From Ruegeria atlantica (lineage in GTDB: Bacteria; Pseudomonadota; Alphaproteobacteria; Rhodobacterales; Rhodobacteraceae), in NCBI RefSeq assembly GCF_013032005.1, contig NZ_WQBE01000004.1, positions 1 through 64,000 of the forward strand: a stretch of DNA of 64,000 nucleotides. Direction: 5' to 3'. Below, in pieces: positions 17,775 through 27,371 of the stretch. Position 1 is the stretch's first letter, and each line of letters opens with the position of its first letter. A program made the translations under genes and the position numbers. The notes below the pieces were generated by a model. That model did not search any database. It saw only the letters and a list, made by a program, of their open reading frames with translations, and was not told the origin of the DNA.

Positions 17775-18662
17775 CTACGCTGAAGACGTACCCCGCAGCG
17801 CCTGCGCTTCGGGGCGTTTCAAGCAACGAAGTTTGGTTTTTGGCACCTGCGCGCTGTCACTGAGTTCGGGAAATAGCGCGCGCAGTTCGTCAACATCTTC
17901 GCGGCTGAAAGAATTCAAAGACTGACCGCCGACATACAGGCTTTCACTTTGCAGGCCATGCGAGGACAGGATGGCATGCTGCTCGCAGGCAATGTGAAAG
18001 TAGGTGACGGGCTCATCCGTTCCTATCTGACGGATCGTATCATCGTTGACCAGATGAATCGCGGCCGAGAAGACCATCGGTTCCCCAAATAGCAATTCGG
18101 CCCGCCAGCCTTCAATCACAATCCGGTGCTGCGGGGATACGTACAGGTCGCGGTTGGGCAGACCTTTGCCTAACGCGTTGCGCTGAATTCTCACTGGGCG
18201 AAACCTTGGCTGGAAGCGCAAAGTCTGAGCGCTGAGTGTTCGTTTCCCGATCCATACAATAGGAAGGGATTGACCATCAGATACGCAAACCCTGTCGCCC
18301 ACCGCCAAATCCTCGACCGGTCGCGGGCCTGCGGTTGTTTCGATTAAGGTACCGGCAACAAAACAAGGCGGGTTCGACGGATCGAGATCACTCTGAGTGA
18401 TCTTCCAATTGCCGGTGCTCATTGGTCCGGTTGGGTCGTTTGTGTCCCAAGCGAAAATCTGTGTGCCGACCTGAATAAATTCGCCGGAGTCGCCGTTGCT
18501 CACCCTGGTGCCTTGCCCAAGGTAGGTATAAGGCTGAAACGTAAGGCCCCCGTCGAATGAGATCGTTTGACCATCAACAATCGCTGGCTGAGTCGTGTTT
18601 TGAACGACCAAGTCGCCCGGGCCAGTTGTGTTTACGGTGTGCAGTAGGACATCAAAAGCCAT
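17775..18662 (-). CDS. Hint domain-containing protein
   Basis: 295 residues. The C-terminal two thirds are a Hint (hedgehog/intein) domain: PPCFVAGTLIETTAGPRPVE, DLAVGDRVCV, and YVSPQHRIVIEG, with Cys at about residue 100 as the predicted nucleophile for self-cleavage. The N-terminal 95 residues are a short beta-rich region (TISFDGGLTFQPYTYLGQGT). Such proteins are multiplied in Roseobacter genomes and often carry secretion signals or RTX repeats, but no such repeats are present here. The ATG at 18662 follows AGGG by 8 bases. It is inserted between dnaJ and cobS, on the opposite strand to both. Confidence 0.82.
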   Translation of the reverse strand: MAFDVLLHTVNTTGPGDLVVQNTTQPAIVDGQTISFDGGLTFQPYTYLGQGTRVSNGDSGEFIQVGTQIFAWDTNDPTGPMSTGNWKITQSDLDPSNPPCFVAGTLIETTAGPRPVEDLAVGDRVCVSDGQSLPIVWIGKRTLSAQTLRFQPRFRPVRIQRNALGKGLPNRDLYVSPQHRIVIEGWRAELLFGEPMVFSAAIHLVNDDTIRQIGTDEPVTYFHIACEQHAILSSHGLQSESLYVGGQSLNSFSREDVDELRALFPELSDSAQVPKTKLRCLKRPEAQALRGTSSA

Positions 18663-19053
18663 CGAATTCGCCCTTTGCGCCAGCAATGGTCAAAACGGGG
18701 GCGCCATCATGCGACGGGTGGATGGGCACTCTTTCGCGACTGCTAGTCTCGTTCAATTACGCCTCACAAATTCAGACAATCGGACTATTCCCTTAAGCTC
18801 AGTCTACAAGATACTATTTTAACCCAAATTAAATATTTCGATATTTGTATTTGATTGAGAATATTCTTCCTTACAAGCACCCTCCTTGATCGCTTTAGCT
18901 ATCTGTGCGCATTCATCCCGATAAGGCCAGTTTCGAAGAAACATCCTCTCAGCCTCCGCGCGGCGCCTCTTTCCCTTGCCCTTCCCGGCAATATGTTGCA
19001 CCACACACGGGTTCAAACCCGGCAAAACGGGCCAAAGGATAAGGACAAGGCGA
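18663..19053. other. Intergenic stretch between the Hint gene and cobS
   Basis: 391 bp, AT-rich from about 18770 to 18870, unlike its neighbours. It holds a possible 41-codon minus-strand frame (18819-18944, described separately). CACGGGTTCAAACCCGG near 19006 resembles a tRNA T-loop but has no acceptor or anticodon stem around it. The promoters of the Hint gene and of cobS must lie here, but no clear consensus is visible. Confidence 0.5.
18819..18944 (-). CDS. Possible 41-residue small protein
   Basis: A short minus-strand frame begins [19 protein letters not shown] and contains two Cys and a charged middle. GGAGG lies 8 bases before its ATG, a better ribosome-binding site than many genes here have. 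The composition looks protein-like rather than random, but no family is recognised. It could instead be the residue of a gene decayed by insertion between dnaJ and cobS. Confidence 0.35.
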   Translation of the reverse strand: MFLRNWPYRDECAQIAKAIKEGACKEEYSQSNTNIEIFNLG

Positions 19054-20040
19054 ATGGCTGACGGATCGATTGATATCAACGCAAAACCCACCGAGGAAAT
19101 CTCGGTTCGGGACGTATTCGGCATTGATACCGACATGGCGGTCAAAGGCTTTGCAGAGCGCAGTGATCGGGTTCCAGCCATCGACCCGACCTATAAGTTT
19201 GATCCCGAAACCACACTGGCGATTCTGGCAGGGTTTTCACATAACCGCCGGGTTATGATTCAAGGCTATCACGGCACCGGTAAATCGACCCATATCGAAC
19301 AGGTTGCCGCCCGTCTGAACTGGCCCGCTGTACGTGTGAACCTGGACAGCCACATCAGCCGGATCGACCTGATCGGTAAAGACGCGATTAAACTGCGCGA
19401 CGGCAAGCAGGTCACAGAATTCCACGAGGGCATCCTGCCGTGGGCGCTGCGCAACCCCGTAGCCATCGTATTCGACGAATACGACGCAGGCCGCGCCGAC
19501 GTGATGTTCGTGATCCAACGCGTGCTGGAACATGACGGCAAACTGACTTTGCTGGACCAGAACGAAATCATCACGCCGAACCCGAATTTCCGCCTGTTCG
19601 CCACTGCAAACACCGTGGGTCTGGGTGACACCACTGGCCTCTATCACGGGACGCAGCAGATCAACCAGGCACAAATGGACCGCTGGTCGCTGGTCTCGAC
19701 CCTGAACTACCTGAGCCACGACGCCGAGACGATGATCGTCCTGTCGAAAGCGCCGCATTACAATACCGAGAAAGGCCGCAAAACCGTCAGCCAGATGGTG
19801 ACCGTTGCTGATCTGACCCGGACCGCCTTTATGAACGGCGACCTGTCTACCGTGATGAGCCCGCGGACCGTGATCAACTGGGCCCAGAACGCCGAGATTT
19901 TCCGTGACGTAGGATACGCCTTCCGCCTGTCTTTCCTGAACAAATGTGACGAACTGGAACGCCAGACCGTTGCCGAGTTCTATCAGCGTTGCTTTGACGA
20001 GGAACTGCCGGAAAGCGCTGCCAGCACAAGCCTGGGATAA
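19054..20040 (+). CDS. cobS: Cobaltochelatase AAA+ subunit CobS
   Basis: 328 residues. An AAA+ ATPase with Walker [10 protein letters not shown], Walker [10 protein letters not shown] and sensor region [20 protein letters not shown]. With CobT and CobN it inserts cobalt into hydrogenobyrinate a,c-diamide in aerobic cobalamin synthesis. The start at 19054 is supported by AAGG seven bases upstream and by the family N-terminus ([17 protein letters not shown]). In most relatives cobS and cobT are close together; here a sulfotransferase gene separates them. cobN is not in the window. Confidence 0.95.
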   Translation: MADGSIDINAKPTEEISVRDVFGIDTDMAVKGFAERSDRVPAIDPTYKFDPETTLAILAGFSHNRRVMIQGYHGTGKSTHIEQVAARLNWPAVRVNLDSHISRIDLIGKDAIKLRDGKQVTEFHEGILPWALRNPVAIVFDEYDAGRADVMFVIQRVLEHDGKLTLLDQNEIITPNPNFRLFATANTVGLGDTTGLYHGTQQINQAQMDRWSLVSTLNYLSHDAETMIVLSKAPHYNTEKGRKTVSQMVTVADLTRTAFMNGDLSTVMSPRTVINWAQNAEIFRDVGYAFRLSFLNKCDELERQTVAEFYQRCFDEELPESAASTSLG

Positions 20041-20044
20041 GTAG

Positions 20045-20764
20045 GTGCAATTTGCCGCGCAAAAATGCGTGTTCATCCACGTACCAAAAACCGGAGGAAA
20101 CTTCTTTACGCGCTGTTTCCTTCGGTTCTCAGACGATGCCATCGTCACCAGCGGCCACCAAGACGGCACAGACCGGTTCGAATTAAGCGGTGACGCTACC
20201 AAGTCCAAGCATCAGACACTTGCTGAATACAGCCAACTGATTGGCCCGGCCTTTGCCGAATATACCGCTTATGCCTTTGCCCGCCCCCCGGTCGAGCGGA
20301 TGATCTCGCTATACTATTCGCCCCACCGCTGGATGCGCGCGCAAGAAGGGGGTGGTTTCGGCCTTGATCCCCGCAGCGAACCAATAAACCTTGAGGAATT
20401 TGAGACACTTGTGTCGGCTAACAAATCCATCTCGGACTTGTTGGATATCAAAAATGTTTCAGGTAGGTTAACCGTCAACAAAAGCGCCCGGCATGCGTCA
20501 GGGGCGCGCGTGTCGCTGTTGGATTTTGCCGATTTACGGCACGGGCTTGAGACATTTGGCCGGGAAAACGGCTTTGACCTAACCGACATGCCCGGCAAGA
20601 AAGTGAACTCCAGTGCTGTAAACGATCCCATGAAGCTCAACACCGGACAGATGCGTGACTTGACGAATATCGTTATGCGCTCGCACCACGGCAAAGATCA
20701 GAAATTGTTCCGGGAAAATGGGCTTAAGGGAGTGTTTGACGGTTTTATAGGATGGTTCAGGTAG
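20045..20764 (+). CDS. Sulfotransferase family protein
   Basis: 239 residues. CVFIHVPKTGGNFFTRCFL is the 5'-phosphosulfate-binding loop of PAPS-dependent sulfotransferases, and FARPPVERMISLYY is the 3'-phosphate region. Such proteins transfer sulfate from PAPS to a carbohydrate or other acceptor; the acceptor is unknown. The start is a GTG only 4 bp after the cobS stop, so it may be translated from the cobS message. Its codon use is more AT-rich than cobS and cobT, which suggests a later insertion. Nothing in it suggests a role in cobalamin synthesis. Confidence 0.78.
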   Translation: MQFAAQKCVFIHVPKTGGNFFTRCFLRFSDDAIVTSGHQDGTDRFELSGDATKSKHQTLAEYSQLIGPAFAEYTAYAFARPPVERMISLYYSPHRWMRAQEGGGFGLDPRSEPINLEEFETLVSANKSISDLLDIKNVSGRLTVNKSARHASGARVSLLDFADLRHGLETFGRENGFDLTDMPGKKVNSSAVNDPMKLNTGQMRDLTNIVMRSHHGKDQKLFRENGLKGVFDGFIGWFR

Positions 20765-20974
20765 GAACCGCCAAGTCGTTCTAGGGTGCACAAGGCTGGG
20801 CAATCTCCTAGTCCCGCAGTTTATAGTTAGTTTGACGCGCGCCACCCTTCGAGACACCCCATGATTTTACCATAGGTCCCACTCTGGTTTCATGCGAAAA
20901 CGGGGTTGGCCCTATGGTCAAGGCCCTGAATTGGCACTAGGTTGCCGGGACAGAACAAGACCGGACTGCCACCG

Positions 20975-22852
20975 ATGAGCAAACCCAACGACAACCCCGC
21001 TGATCCGTTCAAGAAGGCTTTGGCCGAAGCCACCAAGGTTATGGCCGACGACCCTGAATTGAACGTGACCTACACAGTCGACCCTTCCGGTATATCGGGC
21101 GAGTCGATGCGTCTGCCGCAAGTCAGCCGCCGGATGACGCGCGAAGAGGTTTTGCTGGCACGCGGTACGGCGGATGCTCTGGCGCTGCAGCGGAAATACC
21201 ATGACGACGCCACCCATGCGCGCTATGCGCCTCCGGGTGATATGGCGCGGGATTTGTACGAGGCGATGGAAGTCGCGCGATGCGAGGCGATGGGTGCGCG
21301 GGATATGCCCGGCACCGCCAGCAATATCGACGTCAAGATTGGGCATGAGGCCCTGCGGCGCGGATACGACCAGTGCAAGCAGCCAGCGGATGCACCGTTA
21401 GCGGTTGCTGCGGGCTATCTGATCCGGCACCTGGCCACGGGGCGGGACCTGCCCCCGGCGGCCTCTAACATCATGAACCTGTGGCGTGGATTTATCGAAG
21501 AACAGGCCGGTGGCACGCTGGAAAACCTAGACGAACTGCTCTCGGACCAGGCGGAATTCGCCAAGTTTGCCCGCCAGATGATCAAGGATCTGGGTTACGG
21601 CGACCAACTGGGCGATGACCCTGATGAGTTGGACGACGAACAGGAAGATCAGGCCGAAGACGACGCCGAGGAACAGCCCGATCCCGACAGCACCGGCCAG
21701 GATGACCAAGAGGAGCAGGACGCCGACGCCACGCCTGAACAAACGCAGGAAGAACAGCAGGACCAGTCTCAGGCTCAGGTCTCGATGGATGAGATGGCCG
21801 AAGATGAGATGGGCGATGAGGCAGAGATGCCCGAAGGTGAGGCTCCGCTGGAACCCCCTGCCCCCCCGCCGGCATCCGAAGCTGATCCCGATTACAAGGT
21901 CTATCTGAACACCTACGACGAAGAGATCGCAGCCGAAGATCTGGCCGAACCGGCCGAACTGGAACGGCTGCGAGCCTATTTGGATCAACAGTTGGAGCCC
22001 CTGAAGGGCGCTGTTAGCCGATTGGCCAACAAGTTGCAGCGTCGCCTGCAGGCACAACAGAACCGCAGCTGGGAATTCGACCGCGAAGAAGGCATTCTGG
22101 ATGCGGGCCGTCTGGCGCGAGTTGTGGCAAACCCGACCACGCCGCTCAGCTTCAAGGTCGAGAAAGACACCGAATTCCGCGACACGGTGGTAACGCTGTT
22201 GCTGGACAACTCGGGCTCGATGCGCGGGCGTCCGATTTCCATTGCGGCGATCTGCGCGGATGTTCTGGCGCGCACGCTGGAACGCTGTAATGTGAAGGTT
22301 GAGATTTTGGGCTTTACCACCCGCGCGTGGAAAGGCGGATTGGCGCGCGAGGCGTGGCTGAACGATGGTCGCCCGCAACAACCGGGGCGTCTGAATGATT
22401 TGCGCCACATCATCTACAAGGGCGCGGATGCCCCTTGGCGGCGCGCACGGCCCAATCTGGGCCTGATGATGAAAGAGGGGCTGCTGAAAGAGAATATCGA
22501 CGGCGAGGCGTTGGAATGGGCGCATCGCCGAATGCTGGCCCGGCGCGAAGCACGCAAAATTCTGATGGTGATTTCGGATGGTGCGCCGGTCGATGATTCA
22601 ACGCTCAGCGTCAACCCCGCTAATTATCTGGAAAAACACCTGCGCGACGTGATCGCCATGGTGGAAAAGCGCAAAATGGTGGAACTGCTGGCCATCGGCA
22701 TCGGTCACGACGTCACCCGCTATTACGACCGTGCGGTGACGATCACTGACGTCGAACAACTGGCAGGCGCAATGACCGAGCAACTAGCAGCCCTGTTCGA
22801 TAGTGATCCTCGCGCACGTGCGCGGGTGATGGGGATGAAAAGGGCCAGCTGA
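20975..22852 (+). CDS. cobT: Cobaltochelatase subunit CobT
   Basis: 625 residues in three parts: an N-terminal helical region; a long acidic Glu/Asp/Gln-rich linker (residues about 215-300); and a C-terminal von Willebrand A domain with the MIDAS motif [12 protein letters not shown] and [12 protein letters not shown]. CobT partners the CobS ATPase, as ChlD/BchD does in magnesium chelatase. The start at 20975 is set by the conserved [16 protein letters not shown]; 33 upstream bases are open but not family-like. The 20765-20974 gap probably holds a separate promoter. Confidence 0.94.
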   Translation: MSKPNDNPADPFKKALAEATKVMADDPELNVTYTVDPSGISGESMRLPQVSRRMTREEVLLARGTADALALQRKYHDDATHARYAPPGDMARDLYEAMEVARCEAMGARDMPGTASNIDVKIGHEALRRGYDQCKQPADAPLAVAAGYLIRHLATGRDLPPAASNIMNLWRGFIEEQAGGTLENLDELLSDQAEFAKFARQMIKDLGYGDQLGDDPDELDDEQEDQAEDDAEEQPDPDSTGQDDQEEQDADATPEQTQEEQQDQSQAQVSMDEMAEDEMGDEAEMPEGEAPLEPPAPPPASEADPDYKVYLNTYDEEIAAEDLAEPAELERLRAYLDQQLEPLKGAVSRLANKLQRRLQAQQNRSWEFDREEGILDAGRLARVVANPTTPLSFKVEKDTEFRDTVVTLLLDNSGSMRGRPISIAAICADVLARTLERCNVKVEILGFTTRAWKGGLAREAWLNDGRPQQPGRLNDLRHIIYKGADAPWRRARPNLGLMMKEGLLKENIDGEALEWAHRRMLARREARKILMVISDGAPVDDSTLSVNPANYLEKHLRDVIAMVEKRKMVELLAIGIGHDVTRYYDRAVTITDVEQLAGAMTEQLAALFDSDPRARARVMGMKRAS

Positions 22853-22925
22853 GGCTGGCCTTGCCCCGGGCCAAAGAATTTTCCAAAAGAATAAGGGGTG
22901 AACCCCCGCTTGGGAGAGGTATGTG

Positions 22926-24707
22926 ATGTTTCAGTCCTTTGAGGTGACGGCGCGCCCGGAACAGGGGCCACCCCGGTTGGCGGCTCTGCGGGGTGAAATT
23001 GCGAACGAAGGGTTGGACGGATTTCTGATCCCGCGCGCAGACGCGCATCAGGGCGAATACGTGGCCGCTCGGGATGAAAGGTTGGCTTGGCTGACAGGGT
23101 TCACGGGATCAGCAGGGTTTTGCGCCGTGTTACCAGGTATAGCGGGCGTGTTTGTCGATGGCCGGTATCGAACCCAGGTCAAGGCGCAGGTCGCCGCCGA
23201 ATTCACTCCGGTTCCGTGGCCCGAAGTCAACCTGAGCACCTGGTTGAAGGAACACCTTCCCGATGGCGGCAAGGTAGGTTTTGATCCGTGGCTGCATGCA
23301 GCAGGTCAGATCACAAGCGCAAAGAAAGAGCTGACCGACAGCGGCATCGAACTGGTGCGCTGTGACAATCTGGTGGACCGCGTGTGGTCCGACCAACCCA
23401 CCGCCCCGATGAACCCGGTCAAGACCCATCCGATTGAGTTTGCAGGTGAAACCGCGGACAGCAAAATCACCCTTCTGGCCGAAGCCCTGCGCGAGGCAAA
23501 TTGCACAGCCGCAGTAATCACGTTGCCGGATTCGATCATGTGGCTTTTGAACATCCGCGGCTCGGATATCGGGTACAACCCGGTGGCGCATGGCTTTGCT
23601 ATTCTGCATGCCGGTGGCCGGGTGGATCTGTTCATGGATCAGGAAAAACTGTCCGAGCCATTGACGGATCAGGTTTCCGTCCACGCGCAGGGGGCATTTT
23701 TGGACGCCGTTACAGCGCTTGAGGGGAAGATACAGGTCGATTTGGGAACGCTGCCTCAGGCTGTGGCCGATGTGTTGCAGGATCGGATGGTGGATGGCGG
23801 AGATCCCTGCGCCTTGCCCAAGGCCTGCAAGAATGCGGCCGAGATCGCGGGCAGCGCCGAAGCGCATCTGCGCGATGCAGCAGCGGTTATTGAAACCCTT
23901 TGCTGGTTGGATGCGCAGGCTCCGGGTACCCTGACCGAGACGCAGGTGGTGACCCGACTTGAAGAGAACCGGCGCAAGGACAATGCGCTGCAGGATATCT
24001 CGTTCGACACGATTGCCGGCACTGGTCCGAACGGCGCGATCATGCATTACCGCGTGACCGAAGAAACCGACAGCCGCCTTGAAGATGGTCATATTCTGGT
24101 TCTGGACAGTGGCGGGCAATATCTGGACGGCACCACTGACATCACGCGAACTATCGCCATCGGCAATGTCGGAGATGAGGAAAAATCCTGCTTTACCCGC
24201 GTGTTGAAGGGCATGATTAACCTATCCATGCTGCGCTGGCCTGTCGGGCTGGCCGGGCGTGACATCGAATGTATCGCACGGGCCCCGCTGTGGGCCGCGG
24301 GTCAGGATTTCAATCACGGTGTCGGACACGGTGTCGGTGCCTACCTCAGCGTTCACGAAGGCCCCCAGCGCCTGTCCAAAGTCAGCCATGTGCCCTTGCA
24401 ACCCGGCATGATCCTTTCCAACGAACCGGGCTATTACCGCGAGGGCGCCTTTGGTATCCGCATCGAAAACCTCGTAGTTGTTCAAGAAGCCCCAGCCCTG
24501 CCCGGTGGTGACGCGGAACGCGCGATGCTAAACTGGCGGACCCTGACATACGTCCCAATTGACAGAAGGCTAATCGTGACTGACATGTTGACGTCGGCAG
24601 AGCGTGACTGGCTGAATACCTATCACTACGACGTTGCGAAAAAACTGCGCTCAAGGCTGGGCGACGACGCGCAACTGTGGTTGGATGCCGCAACTGCGCC
24701 GATCTGA
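22926..24707 (+). CDS. pepP: Aminopeptidase P family protein (Xaa-Pro aminopeptidase)
   Basis: 593 residues, the long (three-domain) form. The two N-terminal creatinase-like domains (ADAHQGEYVAARDERLAWLTG) precede the pita-bread metallopeptidase. The metal ligands are visible: Asp in LVLDSGGQYLDGTTDITRT (two), His in NHGVGHGVGAYLSVHEGPQ, Glu in SNEPGYYREG and Glu in GIRIENLVVV. It cleaves the bond before a penultimate Pro. The ATG at 22926 is preceded by GGGAGAGG; a GTG one codon earlier is equivalent. Confidence 0.92.
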   Translation: MFQSFEVTARPEQGPPRLAALRGEIANEGLDGFLIPRADAHQGEYVAARDERLAWLTGFTGSAGFCAVLPGIAGVFVDGRYRTQVKAQVAAEFTPVPWPEVNLSTWLKEHLPDGGKVGFDPWLHAAGQITSAKKELTDSGIELVRCDNLVDRVWSDQPTAPMNPVKTHPIEFAGETADSKITLLAEALREANCTAAVITLPDSIMWLLNIRGSDIGYNPVAHGFAILHAGGRVDLFMDQEKLSEPLTDQVSVHAQGAFLDAVTALEGKIQVDLGTLPQAVADVLQDRMVDGGDPCALPKACKNAAEIAGSAEAHLRDAAAVIETLCWLDAQAPGTLTETQVVTRLEENRRKDNALQDISFDTIAGTGPNGAIMHYRVTEETDSRLEDGHILVLDSGGQYLDGTTDITRTIAIGNVGDEEKSCFTRVLKGMINLSMLRWPVGLAGRDIECIARAPLWAAGQDFNHGVGHGVGAYLSVHEGPQRLSKVSHVPLQPGMILSNEPGYYREGAFGIRIENLVVVQEAPALPGGDAERAMLNWRTLTYVPIDRRLIVTDMLTSAERDWLNTYHYDVAKKLRSRLGDDAQLWLDAATAPI

Positions 24708-24767
24708 CACTGACCTGTTACATACACAGAGCAGAAGAGAGGCCGAAAATAAGACGAGGGAAGAAAA

Positions 24768-25109
24768 ATGGTTGAGATCACAATCCGCAAAGCTCCGGGC
24801 AAATGGAGCGTTCGTTCCGGTGGTGCCGTACTGGGTGAAAGCACTAGCGCGCTGGAACTGATCGAAGGTGATCTGACTCCGGTGATCTATTTCCCCCGTA
24901 CCGACATCGCGATGGCCTTTCTGGATAGCACCGACAAGATCACCCACTGCCCGCATAAGGGGGATGCCTCGCATTTCTCGATCGTCAACAAATCCTCGGT
25001 GACCGAAAACGCCGCGTGGAGCTATGAAACCCCCGTTCCCGCCATGGCCGAGATCAAGGGCTATGTGGCCTTTTACCCGGTTGAATCGGTGAAGGTAGAG
25101 CAGATCTAG
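24768..25109 (+). CDS. DUF427 domain-containing protein
   Basis: 113 residues, one small beta domain. VYFPRTDIAMAF-like and KGDASHFSIV segments and the WSYETPVPAMAEIKGYVAFY block are those of DUF427. The function of the family is unknown. GGGAAG precedes the ATG. It lies 60 bp downstream of pepP on the same strand and may be co-transcribed. Confidence 0.85.
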   Translation: MVEITIRKAPGKWSVRSGGAVLGESTSALELIEGDLTPVIYFPRTDIAMAFLDSTDKITHCPHKGDASHFSIVNKSSVTENAAWSYETPVPAMAEIKGYVAFYPVESVKVEQI

Positions 25110-25166
25110 CGAAAGACCTTTCCGACGCTCTACCTACTGTTCAATCGGGTACTCTTCCCAAAAAGC

Positions 25167-25787
25167 TTATGGTCGGGCCTCATGAATAACTCGACAGGTT
25201 GTTTGCGATTTTGGAGTTTTGTCACGTACTTGTTTCTTCATGCGTGCCAACCTCTTGGCCACATTAGATTCGCATGCCAAAATTGCAGCTTCCTGTGCCT
25301 CAGTCCGGTCTGAGAACCTCCATGAATACCCAAAAGAGCCGATATCTGAGATCACGAATGCGCCCGATGAAGGTGGAGCGTTTTTCTTTTGGTATTTCCG
25401 GAACTCGGTGTTTCCATCCTGGCTAAGTGTGGTTCCCTCAAATGTCGGATCATAGTCTTTTGGCACTATAACAGCATAAACCGCGCACGTATCCGGGTAT
25501 TCAGAAAGCAAACGGCAATCTCTTAGGCTTTGCTCTTTCGCGACAGCAAGCGAGTGACGGTTGGCAACCCAACCACTGCTGTTTTGTCCAGAAACAACAA
25601 ATGCCGCAAAATACTCTTTGGTTTTAAATTCTCTGAACCTGGATTTTTGTCGTTTCGACAGTTTTAGATCCATCAAAACAGAAGTTTTCTTGGAAGATTT
25701 GTTAAGCTTTATCTCAGCAGAAACAGCCGGGACTGTGACCGCATTAACCGCACCCAGCAAAGCAGCCAACCTAAAGTAAAATTTCAC
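25167..25787 (-). CDS. Exported protein with two DUF4189-like repeats
   Basis: 206 residues. The N-terminal 24 residues are a signal peptide (KFYFRLAALLGAVNAVTVPAVSA). Two related halves follow: FAAFVVSGQNSSGWVANRHS with later C, C and YAVIVP; and GAFVISDIGSFGYSWRF with ACES and a final TTCRVIHEA. Each half has the alternating Ala and Cys pattern of DUF4189. The location should be periplasmic or secreted. The gene is visibly richer in A+T than its neighbours, suggesting acquisition. It is convergent with the DUF427 gene. The upstream 25788-26006 interval is also AT-rich and holds no gene. Confidence 0.65.
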   Translation of the reverse strand: MKFYFRLAALLGAVNAVTVPAVSAEIKLNKSSKKTSVLMDLKLSKRQKSRFREFKTKEYFAAFVVSGQNSSGWVANRHSLAVAKEQSLRDCRLLSEYPDTCAVYAVIVPKDYDPTFEGTTLSQDGNTEFRKYQKKNAPPSSGAFVISDIGSFGYSWRFSDRTEAQEAAILACESNVAKRLARMKKQVRDKTPKSQTTCRVIHEARP

Positions 25788-26006
25788 GCACAGGCCTTTC
25801 CGATTCTCACGTAGGAAATTCTACTATTGATGGTTTCCAAGCTTCTTTCCAGAAAGAATGCTTTGTTGCTCGCAAGGTAAGATGAAACGAGATTTTTCTT
25901 AAAACGTTGGCACCAATTTAGGTATGCTTCTTTCCCTCACGCACCTGTTGCATGCATGTGAACAGCGGCCGATGCACACTGGACATGGACACCATCGGAG
26001 GATGCC

Positions 26007-27371
26007 ATGTCGATCACGCGCCGCAATTTCACTGGTATGCTGGCCGCAGCCGCATTGCCTAACGCACTTTCAGCACAGCAAGACCCCGTGCTTGAGGCCG
26101 TGAGGTCCACCTTGTACGGCAGCAGTTCTGAATTCAAACAGGGCATGGCCTTTCTGGTGCAGCGTGGCAACCCGGATGTAGTCCCAGCCCTGCTGACCGG
26201 CATGCGTTACGGAGGGCGGCGTACCGACGAAATCGCCGAAGTGATGCAGACCCTGACCGGTCAGAACCTTGGCACTGACTGGTTCGATTGGATGTTGTGG
26301 CAGGAAAAGAACCCGCAGGTGGTCCCGCACCCTTCGTTGATCCCGTTCAAGCGTGAGGTTCTTCTGGGGATTGACCCGAATTTTGACGACTTCTTGCGCC
26401 CAAAATACTTGCAGCGCGACAAGATGATGATCCGGCTAGAGGAAATCACCTGGGGCGGCGTCAGCAAGGACGGCATCCCGTCGCTCGACAATCCGACACT
26501 GATCTCGGCCTCAACAGCCAGCTACATGAAAGACGACGATCTGGTCTTTGGCGTCTCGATCAATGGGGATGAGCGCGCCTATCCGCTGCGGATCATGGGG
26601 TGGCACGAGATGTTCAACGAGGTGATCGGTGGCGTCCCCGTAGCGCTGGCTTATTGCACGCTGTGCGGGTCGGGTATCTTGTTCGAAACACAAGTGGCGG
26701 GACGGCGGAAACCGTTTGTCTTTGGATCATCTGGTTTCCTGTACCGTTCCAACAAGCTGATGTTTGATCGCGAGACGCATTCGCTGTGGAACCAATACAC
26801 CGGAAAGCCGGTCGTTGGCCCGTTGGTCGGCAGTGGAATCACGCTCCAGCAGCGCCCAGTGGTGATCACCACATGGGAAAGCTGGAAGTCCTCACACCCT
26901 GGCACGCGCGTCCTGTCTCAGAACACCGGCCATCGGCGCAACTATGGCTCCGGCGTGGTCTATCGTGAGTATTTCGCCTCGCCCGAACTGATGTTTCCAG
27001 CACTGGTTGACCAATCCGAACATCGGCAGAAAGACTATATCTTCGCTATCCGCCAGTTTGGTGCGGCGCGGGCCTGGCCTTTGGATGCGTTTAGCAAGAC
27101 GCGCGTGATCAATGACGCGATTGCCAACCGGCCGTTGGTTCTGATCGGCAATCCCGACAAGCGCGCGGTACGGGCGTTTGAACGCGCCTCGCACCGGTTC
27201 ACCGCGTCCAACGGCGGCCTGGTGGATCAGACCGGACAGAAATGGACTATGACCGAAGAGGCGTTGATCGGACCAGACGGAACTCGCTTGCCGCGTGTGG
27301 CTGGACATATCTCTTACTGGTTTGCATGGGACAATTATCTGGGCGACGCGGCAACGGTCTACGACGGTTAG
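26007..27371 (+). CDS. DUF3179 domain-containing protein, Tat-exported
   Basis: 454 residues. SITRRNFTGMLAAAALPNAL is a twin-arginine signal sequence. The rest is DUF3179: DGIPSLDNPTLISASTASYM, GDERAYPLRIMGWHEMFNEV, VALAYCTLCGSG, SGFLYRSNKLMFDRETHSLW and QQRPVVITTWESWK. The invariant Cys pair is in YCTLCGS. The family function is unknown. GGAGG lies 6 bases before the ATG. The stop overlaps the convergent chloride-channel stop by 4 bp. Confidence 0.88.
   Translation: MSITRRNFTGMLAAAALPNALSAQQDPVLEAVRSTLYGSSSEFKQGMAFLVQRGNPDVVPALLTGMRYGGRRTDEIAEVMQTLTGQNLGTDWFDWMLWQEKNPQVVPHPSLIPFKREVLLGIDPNFDDFLRPKYLQRDKMMIRLEEITWGGVSKDGIPSLDNPTLISASTASYMKDDDLVFGVSINGDERAYPLRIMGWHEMFNEVIGGVPVALAYCTLCGSGILFETQVAGRRKPFVFGSSGFLYRSNKLMFDRETHSLWNQYTGKPVVGPLVGSGITLQQRPVVITTWESWKSSHPGTRVLSQNTGHRRNYGSGVVYREYFASPELMFPALVDQSEHRQKDYIFAIRQFGAARAWPLDAFSKTRVINDAIANRPLVLIGNPDKRAVRAFERASHRFTASNGGLVDQTGQKWTMTEEALIGPDGTRLPRVAGHISYWFAWDNYLGDAATVYDG

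Noticed and set aside
19005..19022. tRNA-like T-loop GGGTTCAAACCC before cobS
   Set aside because: The stem does not pair properly around a 7-base loop and there is no acceptor, D or anticodon arm nearby.
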